Assembly (NCBI GenBank): GCA_902493855.1
Contig: CABUQV010000001.1
Location: 1 to 64,000 of the forward strand
Length of the DNA stretch: 64,000 bases
Direction of reading: 5' to 3'
Origin: an uncultured Collinsella sp.
GTDB lineage: Bacteria; Actinomycetota; Coriobacteriia; Coriobacteriales; Coriobacteriaceae
Position numbers and translations under genes: made by a program. Position 1 is the first letter of the stretch. Every line of letters begins with the position of its first letter. Of this stretch, positions 45,760 through 54,376 are shown one piece after another. The notes below the pieces were generated by a model, which was not told where the DNA came from, made no database searches, and saw only the letters and a list, made by a program, of their open reading frames with translations.

Positions 45760-45960
45760 TATTCCTCCGGACGCGGCCGCATGTGCGACGTCCGGGGGCT
45801 TCTGGATATGTATACGCATGCGCGGGCGGCACGCCGCTCGACGCTTACACCCCGTGCATGCGCAAAAAGCACCTGCATGGGGTCATCGACTGTATGGTCG
45901 AGGTTTGGATTTCACCTGTAACCTTTCTCTTGACCCTCATTAACCGCAGTAACTATAGCA
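45760..45960 (-). promoter_or_regulatory. Extended -10 promoter and structured leader of the MgtE_N - NRMT operon
   Basis: On the minus strand TGCTATAGT (about 45957-45949) is an extended -10. The leader of ~185 nt then holds GGGTCA (45936-45931), which can pair with TGACCC (45885-45880). That second strand also forms the 5' arm of a hairpin ACCCCATGCA/TGCACGGGGT (45883-45849). The two pairings exclude each other, as in riboswitches or attenuators. No known class was recognised. Confidence 0.4.
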
Positions 45961-46035
45961 TCAGCATCGCCCTGCGGCATCGAATTTATGCGCTGCACAT
46001 TGCAGGCATACCAAACGCTGACGCATCCGTGACAT

Positions 46036-46075
46036 AGTCATTGGGGACGTTCCTAAATGACTACCCAATGACTAC
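46036..46075. repeat. REP-like GGGGACGTTCCTAAATGACTA word
   Basis: TAGTCATTGGGGACGTTCC followed by TAAATGACTACCCAATGACTA gives a short inverted pair. Similar words lie at 15016, 42145 and 54475. This region ends the deacetylase-like gene. Confidence 0.6.
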
Positions 46076-47478
46076 TCTGTGGTGTCGTCGTCCTCGGCAA
46101 GTTGGGGGAACACGGCGTCCTTGGGCATGGTGACCTTCGTCAGCGAGGTGAGCTTTTTGCTCAGCGACGTGTCCGTCTTGACCAGGTCGCTGAGCGTCAC
46201 GATCTTGTAGCCGTCGGCAATGAGGCCGTCGATAATCTGCGGCAGCGCCTCGAGTGTCTGCTCGGCGCATTCGTCTCTATCGGTGAGCAGCACGATATTG
46301 CCCGGCGTCACCGAATCGAGCACCGTCGAGACCTGTTCGTCGGCACCGTTTAGCAGCCAGTCGCCCGAGTCGATATTCCACGAGACCACGGCGGAGACCA
46401 GGTCCATCGCATCAATCCAGTTTTGCTCGTCAAAGGCAGCGTAGGGAGCACGCAGCAGCATCGTCTTCACGCCGGTCGCCGACTTAATCGCATCGGTGCC
46501 TTTCGTGATCTGTTCGCGCACCGCCTCACGGTCCTGACCCTTGAGCGAATCGTCGCTGTAGCTGTTGGATCCGATCTCGCACCCGGCGTCGACAATCGCC
46601 TTGGCCGTGGCAGGCGAGGCCTCGGCCGCATCGCCCGAAAGGAAGAACGTCGCGGTGACGCCCTTTTCCTTGAGCACCTGCAAGATCTGTTTGGTGGCGC
46701 CGCTCGGACCCTCGTCAAACGTCAGCGCCACGTACTTTTTGTTGCCCTTGGGCGCCACGCTGGCGCACGCAACAACGCAATCGGTGGCGGGCACAACCTC
46801 GCCGCGGTCTTGCGTCTTGCCTGACCGCTCACCAACCCACACCTCGGATCGGCCCTGGACACCCCATGTCTGCACATACTCGATAGCGCCCGTGCCCTCG
46901 ACCTTGAGCTTGGGCTCGATAACCGTAGCCTGAACCTCGTGCTTCTCGTAAGTGTTACGGCCATCCTTGACCGTCACCTTCTCGCCGCCCTCGAGTTCGC
47001 GGCTATCCCATTTGCCCTGCTTCACGCGCTTGCCGTCGACCTTCACCGACAGCTTTTCGCCCCCATGGCGCTTGAGCACGCTGTCATCGACGGCTAGCAG
47101 GTCGCCTGCGTCGTAGGTGTCAGTCAAATCCTGTTCGTCGATGAGATTCTGCAGCGTAGAGCCCACGCGCACCGCGGTCTTCTGGCCGTTGAGCTCCACG
47201 TCCACGCTGCGGTTGACGTAGCCCACGACGGCAGCGATAAACAGCACGAGCGCGCAACCCACGGCGATCAGCGCATAGGGCAGGCGAGACGAACGACGGG
47301 GTGTGCGGCTGTTGCCGATGCGCGCGCTGCGATCGCTAAAGCCGCGGCTATGGTTGAGATACATCGCGCCGGGCTTACGGTGACGGCGGCGCTGACCGCT
47401 GGGCAGCTGCCCCAGGTCGCGGCGCGCTGTCGGATGCGCATCCGAACGCCCGTTTAAGTTGGATCCGTTTTGGTGCAT
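46072..47478 (-). CDS. Polysaccharide deacetylase-like (CE4/NodB) membrane protein, probably catalytically altered
   Basis: This 468-aa protein has a basic N-terminal cytoplasmic tail, one membrane helix (68-88), a DUF348/G5-like extracytoplasmic linker (90-200) and a C-terminal NodB domain. Motif 1 reads TFDEGP (253-258) instead of TFDDGP. Motif 2, normally HxxxH for the metal, reads NSYSD (305-309). Motif 3 RAPY (343-346) and motif 4 WNIDSGDW (367-374) remain. Loss of both metal histidines suggests a pseudoenzyme or a changed mechanism acting on peptidoglycan. GGGAGGG lies three bases before the ATG. Confidence 0.8.
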   Translation of the reverse strand: MHQNGSNLNGRSDAHPTARRDLGQLPSGQRRRHRKPGAMYLNHSRGFSDRSARIGNSRTPRRSSRLPYALIAVGCALVLFIAAVVGYVNRSVDVELNGQKTAVRVGSTLQNLIDEQDLTDTYDAGDLLAVDDSVLKRHGGEKLSVKVDGKRVKQGKWDSRELEGGEKVTVKDGRNTYEKHEVQATVIEPKLKVEGTGAIEYVQTWGVQGRSEVWVGERSGKTQDRGEVVPATDCVVACASVAPKGNKKYVALTFDEGPSGATKQILQVLKEKGVTATFFLSGDAAEASPATAKAIVDAGCEIGSNSYSDDSLKGQDREAVREQITKGTDAIKSATGVKTMLLRAPYAAFDEQNWIDAMDLVSAVVSWNIDSGDWLLNGADEQVSTVLDSVTPGNIVLLTDRDECAEQTLEALPQIIDGLIADGYKIVTLSDLVKTDTSLSKKLTSLTKVTMPKDAVFPQLAEDDDTTE

Positions 47479-47499
47479 GTGCCCTCCCCCATAAACACA

Positions 47500-47529
47500 G
47501 CAAGCCGGAGCAACAGGTCTCCGGCTTGC
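47500..47529 (-). terminator. Hairpin after the PRC-barrel gene
   Basis: GCAAGCCGGAG pairs with CTCCGGCTTGC around an 8-nt loop; the following minus-strand TGTGTTTA is only a weak U-tract. Confidence 0.6.
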
Positions 47530-47550
47530 CTCCCATCATTTGGTACGTCG

Positions 47551-48306
47551 CTATTTTGTAGCTTTTGACGAGCCTCCGCTCGCCTTTTGGTATTCGTCCT
47601 TAAAGGCCTTGAACATGCCGCGCGTCTTGCCGAGCTGCTTGCCCAGTGCGCGACTGCCCTTGTCCACGGCAACCGATCCCTTGTCGTCGAGTACCTTGGC
47701 ACCCTTTTTGACCTTGTCGCCCACCACGACGCTGGCCTCGGCGGCCTTGGCGGCCGCACCGCCCGAATACCCGAGCGACTTGACCTCGTCCGAGACGACC
47801 ATCGCACCGTTCTCGTAGCCGCGCAGCATCGTCGGCGGCACCTGCGTGTCACCAACCAAAACACTCGAAGCAGCACCGGCGGTCACATAGAATGCCTGCA
47901 CGATGCCCGAGCGTGGCTTGAACTCAACGTCCGAGCAATAGCCCACGACGTCGCCCGATTCCGTGCGCACGTCCATACCGACCCAGATGATGCAATCGTC
48001 CAAGTTGATGTCGAGGCGCTTAGCGGCGGCGGAATCGTACGTGTCCTTGACGTCATCGACCGCAATGGCGCCCTCGTAGACACCAATGGCGTCGAGCGCT
48101 ACGAATCGGTCGGGACGCTCGATCATGCCCGCGATATCGGACTGGCGGACCATAAAGCCGACCACGCGCGTACCGCCCGGGGTAAAGACCGGAAAGTGAA
48201 TCTTTCCGAGCTTTTTAGGGCTGCGCGGTGTGCCGTCCTTTTTGGTGCGCTTGTCCTCGGTAGGCTTGCGATAGATCTTGGCGCCGACAAAATCCCCGGC
48301 GCGCAT
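47551..48306 (-). CDS. PRC-barrel domain protein
   Basis: This 251-aa protein has an N-terminal PRC-barrel-like domain (about 5-80, LGKIHFPVFTPGGTRVVGF), a second similar part (about 85-165, CIIWVGMDVRTESGDVVGY) and a lysine/alanine-rich tail (200-251). PRC-barrels occur in RNA-processing and photosynthetic proteins and in unknown actinobacterial proteins; no function can be given. Its ATG overlaps the stop of the YtxH gene (TAATG), so the two are translationally coupled. Confidence 0.7.
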   Translation of the reverse strand: MRAGDFVGAKIYRKPTEDKRTKKDGTPRSPKKLGKIHFPVFTPGGTRVVGFMVRQSDIAGMIERPDRFVALDAIGVYEGAIAVDDVKDTYDSAAAKRLDINLDDCIIWVGMDVRTESGDVVGYCSDVEFKPRSGIVQAFYVTAGAASSVLVGDTQVPPTMLRGYENGAMVVSDEVKSLGYSGGAAAKAAEASVVVGDKVKKGAKVLDDKGSVAVDKGSRALGKQLGKTRGMFKAFKDEYQKASGGSSKATK

Positions 48307-48695
48307 TATGCCTCGGTCGAGGGCTCCGCAGCCTCGGTATCAGCCTCGACGGCGTTCTCGACCACGACGTCGGCGGCAGGCGTCACGTTGCCGCCCGAAA
48401 TGGCGTCGTTGAGCTGCTCGCGCAGCTGGTCCATGCGCTCGCGGGCAAGGTCGACCTTGGCGCGCAGGTCGTCGGTCTTGGCGTCGACCATCGGGCCAAA
48501 GTCATTCACCGCAGCACGGGCCTCCTCGGCGCTGTGCTCGTAGGTGTCGCGCATATTGTCCCAGGCGTCGTTGGCGATATCGGCAGCCATGGCGCGGGTC
48601 TCGGCGCCCGAACGCGGGGCCAGAGCAACGCCGACAATAGCGCCGGCAGCGGCACCAAAAAGTGCGCCGGAGACAAAGCTGAAAGTCTTACCCAT
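48306..48695 (-). CDS. YtxH-domain small membrane-anchored protein
   Basis: This 129-aa protein begins MGKTFSFVSGALFGAAAGAIVG, a glycine/alanine-rich membrane helix, and continues into an amphipathic, coiled-coil-like region with ARERMDQLREQL and an acidic tail. This is the YtxH layout, often linked to stress or envelope functions. ATG 48695 has GGAGAGGA six bases upstream. It is followed without a gap by the PRC-barrel gene. Confidence 0.75.
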   Translation of the reverse strand: MGKTFSFVSGALFGAAAGAIVGVALAPRSGAETRAMAADIANDAWDNMRDTYEHSAEEARAAVNDFGPMVDAKTDDLRAKVDLARERMDQLREQLNDAISGGNVTPAADVVVENAVEADTEAAEPSTEA

Positions 48696-48831
48696 GATCA
48701 TTCCTCTCCTGCGGGCACGTCGGTGCCCACCGTTTGAATGCTGTCCATTATACCCGCAGCACATCACTTGCCGCTCCGCTCATCTGCGTACGGCAAAGGC
48801 GCAGGTACGTGATGGTGATAAACGCGTAGGC

Positions 48832-49665
48832 CTACTCCTGAGGCATAGCCGGCATGGCCACCGTGGCACCCGGGTCCTCGCCGGCGCCGTCCACGAGCGG
48901 CAGACCGCCCTCATGCGCAGGTCCTGCCGGAACCGTCGCCGCACCGCCAAAGACGGCAGCGGAGGCCTCGTGGTTCTCGGCAACCGCGCCCTCGGTATCA
49001 ATCGTCACCTGGGGCTCGTCGTCAAAGTTGGGGACGCCCTGGGGCTCGGCGGGAACGGGCTCGGCGGTCGCATCGACAACGGGCTCGGCGTCGACCGGCA
49101 CATCGCCCTCGTCAGCGCCCTCGTCCTCGGCAGCATCTTCGCCGTTCGCAGCGGCGACGGCCTCGTGAGGATCCTTGCCCTCGGCCTCGGCGCGCATGCC
49201 CAGCACCAGGTTGCGCAGGCCCGCGACCGTGCCTTCCACGTCGGGGGCAGGCTGGTCGGCGTGCAGGTACGCCCAGTCCATCATAAAGGTGGCCGAAGAC
49301 AGCGCACCGATGGCCAGCGCGTCGTCGGGGCACGAAAGCTCAACCTCAAAAACGCGCTCGTCGTGCTCGCTTACGCGCGTGCGGCCGCACGAGATGCTGC
49401 CGGCAAGCCCGGTCTCGTTCATGAGCTCGACCGTCACGTGCTCCAGCAGATGGCAGAGCTCGGTCTGACCCATGCAGTCCTGGAACTCGCGGCCGGAATC
49501 GCCCAGGCACAGGTGCTTGGCAATCGCGGGCACCAGGTAGTACACGCGCGCCGTAGCCTCGATGTCCTCCGAGGTCATGAGCGGCATGCCGGGGTTCACC
49601 AGCACATGCGCGCAGATCTTGTCCTCGCTGACGGTGACCTTAAGGATGTTGAACAGGCCTGCCAT
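48832..49665 (-). CDS. Conserved protein with cyanophycin-synthetase-like N-terminal motif and acidic tail
   Basis: This 277-aa protein is not recognised as a named family. The N-terminal half (1-155) contains ELCHLLEHVTVELMNETGL and SCGRTRV, which recall the N-terminal domain of cyanophycin synthetase, where an EHVALEL motif and FGRTR occur. The C-terminal half (about 160-277) is acidic, alanine/proline-rich and probably disordered. No ATP-grasp or Mur ligase domain follows. Cytoplasmic. It lies between the YtxH gene and the CNNM gene on the same strand. Function unknown. Confidence 0.6.
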   Translation of the reverse strand: MAGLFNILKVTVSEDKICAHVLVNPGMPLMTSEDIEATARVYYLVPAIAKHLCLGDSGREFQDCMGQTELCHLLEHVTVELMNETGLAGSISCGRTRVSEHDERVFEVELSCPDDALAIGALSSATFMMDWAYLHADQPAPDVEGTVAGLRNLVLGMRAEAEGKDPHEAVAAANGEDAAEDEGADEGDVPVDAEPVVDATAEPVPAEPQGVPNFDDEPQVTIDTEGAVAENHEASAAVFGGAATVPAGPAHEGGLPLVDGAGEDPGATVAMPAMPQE

Positions 49666-49689
49666 AACTCTCCCCTACTCTTCCTTGTC

Positions 49690-51063
49690 CTACTCGTCGC
49701 CGTCGTGCGGATTCGCGGAACCCGCACCCGACGTCGTCGGCTCGTCTACCGAAGACTCGGAATCCTTCTTATCGGTTTCGGCCGGAGCGATCACGCGAAT
49801 GAGCGAGATGCGCTGGCCACGCATCGACTGCACTTTAAACTTGTACCCCGCAACCTCAAACACCTCTCCGATGTCGGGCACCGAGTCGCAAAGCTCCAAA
49901 ATCCAGCCGGCGATGGTCTCATAATCATCGCTTTCCTCGAGCGGCCAACCAAGCTCAATCGCGTCATCGCACGAAAAACGCCCATCAACGAGCCACTCGC
50001 GGCGCGAAAGGCGCGTGAGATACTTGTTGTCGGGGTCGAACTCGTCCTCGATCTCGCCGACGATCTCCTCGACGATGTCCTCGATGGTGATGATGCCGGC
50101 CGTGCCGCCGTACTCGTCCACGACCACCACGATCTGGTCGTGCGAGGTCTGCATCTCGGACAGCAACGGCAGGATGTCCTTGGTGTCGGGCACAAAGGTG
50201 GCGTCGCGCAGATAATCGGCGATGGGCTGGTCGCCCTTGCCGTCGAGCGCGGGCTGGATCAGGTCCTTGATGTGCGCGATGCCCGCGACGTTGTCGGGAT
50301 CCTCGTGGTAGACGGGGATGCGGCTGAAGCCGGTCTGGCGCATGGTGGACAGCACGTCGGCGACCGTCTCGTCGTCCTCGCACATGGTGGTGTCCACGCG
50401 CGGCACCATGACCTCGCGGGCAACGGTGTCGCCCAGGTCGAAGATCTCGTGGATCATGCGCTTTTCCTCGTCGAGCAGGTCGTCCTGCTCCGAGACCATG
50501 TACTTGATCTCTTCCTCCGAGACGTTCTGGCGGTCATCGGCGCTCTTGATGCGCAGGATGCGGGCCAGGCCGTCGGAGCAGGCACCGGTCAGCCACACGA
50601 GCGGTCGGGCGATCTTTTGGAACACGGAGAGCGGCCCCACGACCTGCTTGGATACGCCCTCGGCGTTAGCGAGGCCGATGCGCTTGGGCACGAGCTCGCC
50701 GATCACAATGGACACAAAGGCGACGGCGACGGTGATGATGACCGGCGCCAGGCCGCGCGCGATGGCGGAAAGCGGCGCGATGCCAAAGCTCATGAGCCAC
50801 GTGGCAAGCGGGTCGGACAGGCTCGTCGAGGCAACGGCGGATGAGGCGAAGCCCACGAGCGTGATGGCGACCTGGATGGTGGCCAACAGCTGATCGGAGT
50901 CGGCAGCGAGCTGGACGGCGTGCTCGGCGCGCTTGTCGCCCTCCTCGGCCTCGTGTTCCAACACGGCGCGCTTGGCCGTGGTGAGCGCCATCTCGGACAT
51001 AGAGAAGTAGCCGTTGATGAGGGTCAGGACGAGCGTGGTAATAAGGGAGATGGTTATGTCCAT
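49690..51063 (-). CDS. CNNM/CorC-type hemolysin-family transporter with CBS pair
   Basis: This 457-aa protein has an N-terminal CNNM domain of three to four helices (INGYFSMSEMALTTAKR at 16-32 and a GELVPKRIG loop), a CBS pair (about 205-325, MVPRVDTTMC and VVVDEYGGTAGIITIEDIVEEIVGEI) and a C-terminal CorC_HlyC domain (about 345-425), then an acidic tail. Bacterial members export Mg2+ (MpfA/CorC) and bind Mg-ATP in the CBS pair. It adds to the Mg-related genes in this window. The ribosome site is weak. It lies about 25 bases upstream of the preceding gene. Confidence 0.88.
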   Translation of the reverse strand: MDITISLITTLVLTLINGYFSMSEMALTTAKRAVLEHEAEEGDKRAEHAVQLAADSDQLLATIQVAITLVGFASSAVASTSLSDPLATWLMSFGIAPLSAIARGLAPVIITVAVAFVSIVIGELVPKRIGLANAEGVSKQVVGPLSVFQKIARPLVWLTGACSDGLARILRIKSADDRQNVSEEEIKYMVSEQDDLLDEEKRMIHEIFDLGDTVAREVMVPRVDTTMCEDDETVADVLSTMRQTGFSRIPVYHEDPDNVAGIAHIKDLIQPALDGKGDQPIADYLRDATFVPDTKDILPLLSEMQTSHDQIVVVVDEYGGTAGIITIEDIVEEIVGEIEDEFDPDNKYLTRLSRREWLVDGRFSCDDAIELGWPLEESDDYETIAGWILELCDSVPDIGEVFEVAGYKFKVQSMRGQRISLIRVIAPAETDKKDSESSVDEPTTSGAGSANPHDGDE

Positions 51064-51170
51064 CGGGAGTTTCTCGAACCTCCAAGATTCGGGACGTCAG
51101 GGTAAAACGTTGATGGCGGATACGGCAATTGCACCAGTCGCCCGTGCGAGCGGGGCCGTGGGCGTGGTCG

Positions 51171-51854
51171 CTAGATTACGAAGAGGATCACCGCCATGAA
51201 CTGGAAGATGCTGCCGGCGAGCACCCACAAGTGGAAAACACTGTGCAGATAGCGCACGTTTTTGGCGATATAGAACGGCACACCCACGGTATAGCACACG
51301 CCGCCGACGGCGAGCAGGGCAAGCGCGACGGGGTTCAGCAGCGCCACGAGCTCGGGCAGTTTAAAGACGACAAGCCAGCCCATCAGCAGGTAGACCAGGC
51401 CGCTTACCCAGTGCGGCTGACGCTCGCGCAAAAAGCACTCGAGCGCAATGCCGATAATGGCGATGGCCCATACGGCAAAGAACAGCGCAGGGCCGCCGTC
51501 ATTTGCAAGCGTGATGAGGCAAAACGGCGTATAGCTGCCGGCTATGAGCAGGTAGATGCAGCTGTGGTCGATGATGCGAAACACGCGCTTGGCGCCCGCG
51601 GGCTGAATCGCGTGGTAGAGCGTGGAGGCCAGATATTCGAGGATAATGCTGACGCCATAGACAATTGCCGCGGCCATGTGGGCCGGGCCTCCGCCGCGCA
51701 GGGCAGCGAATACGATCAGGAGTACCAGGCCGGCGATACCCAGCAGGCAGCCGACACCATGGGTGACGGAGTTCATGATCTCCTCGCCCACCGTGTAGTG
51801 TGGAACGGCCGCGGTCTTGGGTCGCGGCTTAGAACTGTCGCTCGAATCGGACAT
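51171..51854 (-). CDS. Hemolysin III / TrhA-family membrane protein
   Basis: This 227-aa protein has seven predicted helices and the HlyIII/PAQR motifs EEIMNSVTHGVG, ASTLYHAI, FRIIDHSCIYLLIAGSYTP and the C-terminal HSVFHLWVLAG, whose His and Asp residues bind a metal. Bacterial TrhA members affect membrane fluidity. I choose ATG 51854, eleven bases after GGAGG; a TTG six codons earlier is the alternative. It stands upstream of the CNNM gene on the same strand. Confidence 0.9.
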   Translation of the reverse strand: MSDSSDSSKPRPKTAAVPHYTVGEEIMNSVTHGVGCLLGIAGLVLLIVFAALRGGGPAHMAAAIVYGVSIILEYLASTLYHAIQPAGAKRVFRIIDHSCIYLLIAGSYTPFCLITLANDGGPALFFAVWAIAIIGIALECFLRERQPHWVSGLVYLLMGWLVVFKLPELVALLNPVALALLAVGGVCYTVGVPFYIAKNVRYLHSVFHLWVLAGSIFQFMAVILFVI

Positions 51855-51961
51855 GCCGGTTACATCCTCCAACGTAAAGAGTTCTCAACACTATATCAAA
51901 GCGTCTGGGTACGTGCGAAATTTGCACCATACGTGACCCTTTGTTTACCCATTCTTTGCCT

Positions 51962-52020
51962 GTTGACGCATCAACGGCGAACGTCCATAATGCGCTTGCA
52001 TTGAATGTTGATGTATTAAC
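51962..52020 (+). promoter_or_regulatory. Promoter flanked by twin GTTGAYGYATYAAC operators
   Basis: TTGACG (51963-51968) and CATAAT (51986-51991) are spaced by 17 bases. The palindrome GTTGACGCATCAAC (51962-51975) covers the -35 and its variant GTTGATGTATTAAC (52007-52020) lies after the start point, 45 bases away. This arrangement fits repression, perhaps by a TetR-type protein encoded elsewhere. Confidence 0.65.
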
Positions 52021-52040
52021 ATCTTATAGGAGAATGCCGC

Positions 52041-53006
52041 ATGGCTCAAAACGCACGTTCCCATCGAAAGCTCAAGATAGCCGGCATCGTTGCGCTGGTG
52101 GTTGTCGTTGCGCTGCTCGGATTTGCCGGCAACTTTTTGTTTGACTTTGCCCTGAACCCCCAAGCGCCGTACACCATGAAGATGATGCAGGATAGCAAGA
52201 ACGACAAAGAAGGTGAGCAGCCGGATGCCGAGGACACCGAGGCGCGGGCGTGGTTTAAAGAGAATCGCGAGAGCAGCAGCCTCACCGCAGATGACGGAAC
52301 CGAGCTTGCCGCTTGGTATTTTGCTGCGTCGGAGAGCACGCACGACTACGCCGTCTGCCTGCATGGATATACCAACGAGCCCATCGGCATGGCCCGATAC
52401 GTCAAGCGATTCCACGACCGCGGCATGAACGTACTCGCACCCGCCGCCCGCGCCCACGAGCGCTCCGGCGGCGACTATATCGGCATGGGCTGGCCCGAGC
52501 GACTCGATGTCGTTGCATGGATTGGGCGGATCGTTCAGGCTGACCCCGAGGCGCGCATCCTGGTCTTTGGCGAGTCGATGGGTGCAGCAACCGCTATGAA
52601 CGTCGCAGGGGAATCTCTGCCCGCAAACGTGAAATGCATTATCGAGGACTGCGGATATACGAGTGTTTGGGACGAGTTTTCTCTGCAGCTCAAGGACGTG
52701 TTCGGCCTGCCCAGCTTTCCCTTGCTCGATGTAGCAAACTTGGTGTGCAACGTGCGCGCGGGCTACGACTTTCATAAGGCGAGCAGTGTGGAGCAACTCA
52801 AACACGCGACGGTTCCTATGCTGTTTATCCACGGCGACCAGGACACCTTTGTGCCGTACGACATGCTCGACCGAAACTACGACGCGTGCGCCAGCAAGGT
52901 CAAGCAGAAGCTCACCATCCATGGCGCCACCCACGCCAAGAGTGCGCAAGTTGACCCCGAGCTCTACTGGAACACAGTCAACAACTTCCTCGACGAGTAT
53001 TTTTAG
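52041..53006 (+). CDS. Membrane-anchored alpha/beta hydrolase
   Basis: This 321-aa protein has one N-terminal membrane helix (about 12-35) and a hydrolase domain facing out or attached to the membrane. Motifs: CLHGYT (oxyanion), nucleophile in FGESMGAATA, acid in HGDQDTFVP and histidine in GATHAKS. It resembles the BAAT/YqkD-type cell-surface hydrolases of Gram-positive bacteria; substrate unknown. AGGAG lies seven bases before the ATG. The promoter is bracketed by two operator-like palindromes. Confidence 0.8.
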   Translation: MAQNARSHRKLKIAGIVALVVVVALLGFAGNFLFDFALNPQAPYTMKMMQDSKNDKEGEQPDAEDTEARAWFKENRESSSLTADDGTELAAWYFAASESTHDYAVCLHGYTNEPIGMARYVKRFHDRGMNVLAPAARAHERSGGDYIGMGWPERLDVVAWIGRIVQADPEARILVFGESMGAATAMNVAGESLPANVKCIIEDCGYTSVWDEFSLQLKDVFGLPSFPLLDVANLVCNVRAGYDFHKASSVEQLKHATVPMLFIHGDQDTFVPYDMLDRNYDACASKVKQKLTIHGATHAKSAQVDPELYWNTVNNFLDEYF

Positions 53007-53084
53007 GTAAAAAGCAACGTCTGGGGCTTTGTTGCCAAAAATCGGTTTGTAGTCGGCGGTATTCGATTTTTCACCGCACTTCTG

Positions 53085-53123
53085 AAAAGCCGCCCGCAAG
53101 CGTTGTGCTCGTGGGCGGCTTTT
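53085..53123. terminator. Bidirectional terminator
   Basis: AAAAGCCGCCCG pairs with CGTGGGCGGCTTTT around the loop, giving A- and T-runs on both sides. It ends the hydrolase gene and the convergent DUF362 gene. Confidence 0.85.
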
Positions 53124-53170
53124 GCTCAATTTACGCTACAAAGGCGCTTATTTTGTCCAATAGCTAGGCG

Positions 53171-54376
53171 CTACTTGACCTCGATGAGCTCATACTCGCT
53201 CGTGCCCAGGCCAATCTTTTCGGCATGCGCGATGCAGGTGCGCCAGTCGGTGTCGGGATGCGTGATGCAGAAGGGATCGCACGCCTGCTCGCCCTCCAGA
53301 TGCTCGTGGTTGTGCTCCATCTTGGCTGCACTATCGGTGAGCTCGGTGTTGGGCAGCGGCTCAGATGCCATGACGGCGTCGGCACAGGCCTGGTCGATGG
53401 CGACCGGGTCGAAGCTCGCGAACATGCCGATATCGTTGACGATAGGTGTGTCGTTTTCGGGATGGCAATCGCAGTTGGGGCTGATATCCATAGCCAGCGA
53501 AATGTGGAAGCTGGGACGATCCTGGACAACGGCCTTGGTGTACTCGGCGATCTTGCAGTTGAGCACGTCGGCCGCGGCGTCATAGCCGGGCTTGATGCAG
53601 TCCTGGTTGCATGCCGCAATGCAGCGGCCGCAGCCCACGCAGCGATCGTGGTCGATGGCAGCGACGTGGACCGTACGGGTGTTACCGTTGGCAAGCTCGC
53701 GCTCGCGGGTGTCGTCGAACGAGATAGCGTTGTGCGCGCAGATCTTTTCGCAGGCGCGGCAGCCAATGCAGTGCTCGGCCGCGACGTTCGGCTTGCCGGC
53801 GGCATGCTGCTCCATCTTGCCGGCACGGCTGCCGCCTCCCATGCCCAGGTTCTTCATGGCGCCGCCAAAACCGGCCTGCTCATGACCCTTAAAGTGGGTG
53901 AGGCTGATCACGATATCGGCATCCATGAGCGCCTGACCGATCTTGGCCTCGCGCACGTACTCGCCGCCCTCGACCGGGACGAGCGCCTCGTCGGTGCCCT
54001 TGAGGCCGTCGGCGATGATGATCTGGCAACCCGTAGCATACGGGGTAAAGCCGTTCTGGTAGGCGGTATCGATGTGCTCGAGCGCGTTTTTGCGGCTACC
54101 GACATAGAGCGTATTGCAGTCGGTGAGGAAGGGCTTGCCGCCCAGCTCCTTCACGACATCCGCGACGGCGCGGGCGTAGTTGGGGCGCAAAAAGCTCAGG
54201 TTGCCCAACTCGCCAAAGTGAATCTTGATGGCGACGAACTTGTTCTCAAAGTCGATCTGCTCGATACCGGCGTGACGGATGAGGCGCTTGAGCTTGTCGA
54301 GCTGGCTCTCGCGAGCATGCGTGCGCAGGTTGGTGAAGTACACCTTGGCGGGTGCTGCGGGTGTAGTTGCGGTCAT
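53171..54376 (-). CDS. DUF362 iron-sulfur protein with two 4Fe-4S motifs
   Basis: This 401-aa cytoplasmic protein has a DUF362 domain (about 40-300) with an internal ferredoxin insert: C203, C206, C209, C213 and C246, C249, C252, C256 form two CxxCxxCxxxC clusters. The family is common in anaerobes and may be a redox or assembly protein; the activity is unknown. The C-terminal part has further cysteines and histidines (MEHNHEHLEGEQACDPFC) that could bind metal. GAGGGGA lies seven bases before the ATG. Monocistronic. Confidence 0.85.
   Translation of the reverse strand: MTATTPAAPAKVYFTNLRTHARESQLDKLKRLIRHAGIEQIDFENKFVAIKIHFGELGNLSFLRPNYARAVADVVKELGGKPFLTDCNTLYVGSRKNALEHIDTAYQNGFTPYATGCQIIIADGLKGTDEALVPVEGGEYVREAKIGQALMDADIVISLTHFKGHEQAGFGGAMKNLGMGGGSRAGKMEQHAAGKPNVAAEHCIGCRACEKICAHNAISFDDTRERELANGNTRTVHVAAIDHDRCVGCGRCIAACNQDCIKPGYDAAADVLNCKIAEYTKAVVQDRPSFHISLAMDISPNCDCHPENDTPIVNDIGMFASFDPVAIDQACADAVMASEPLPNTELTDSAAKMEHNHEHLEGEQACDPFCITHPDTDWRTCIAHAEKIGLGTSEYELIEVK

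Noticed and set aside
45760..45960. Cobalamin riboswitch in the MgtE_N leader because of an AGGTGAAATCC word
   Set aside because: The B12-box and the rest of the conserved core are missing, and the downstream genes are magnesium related.
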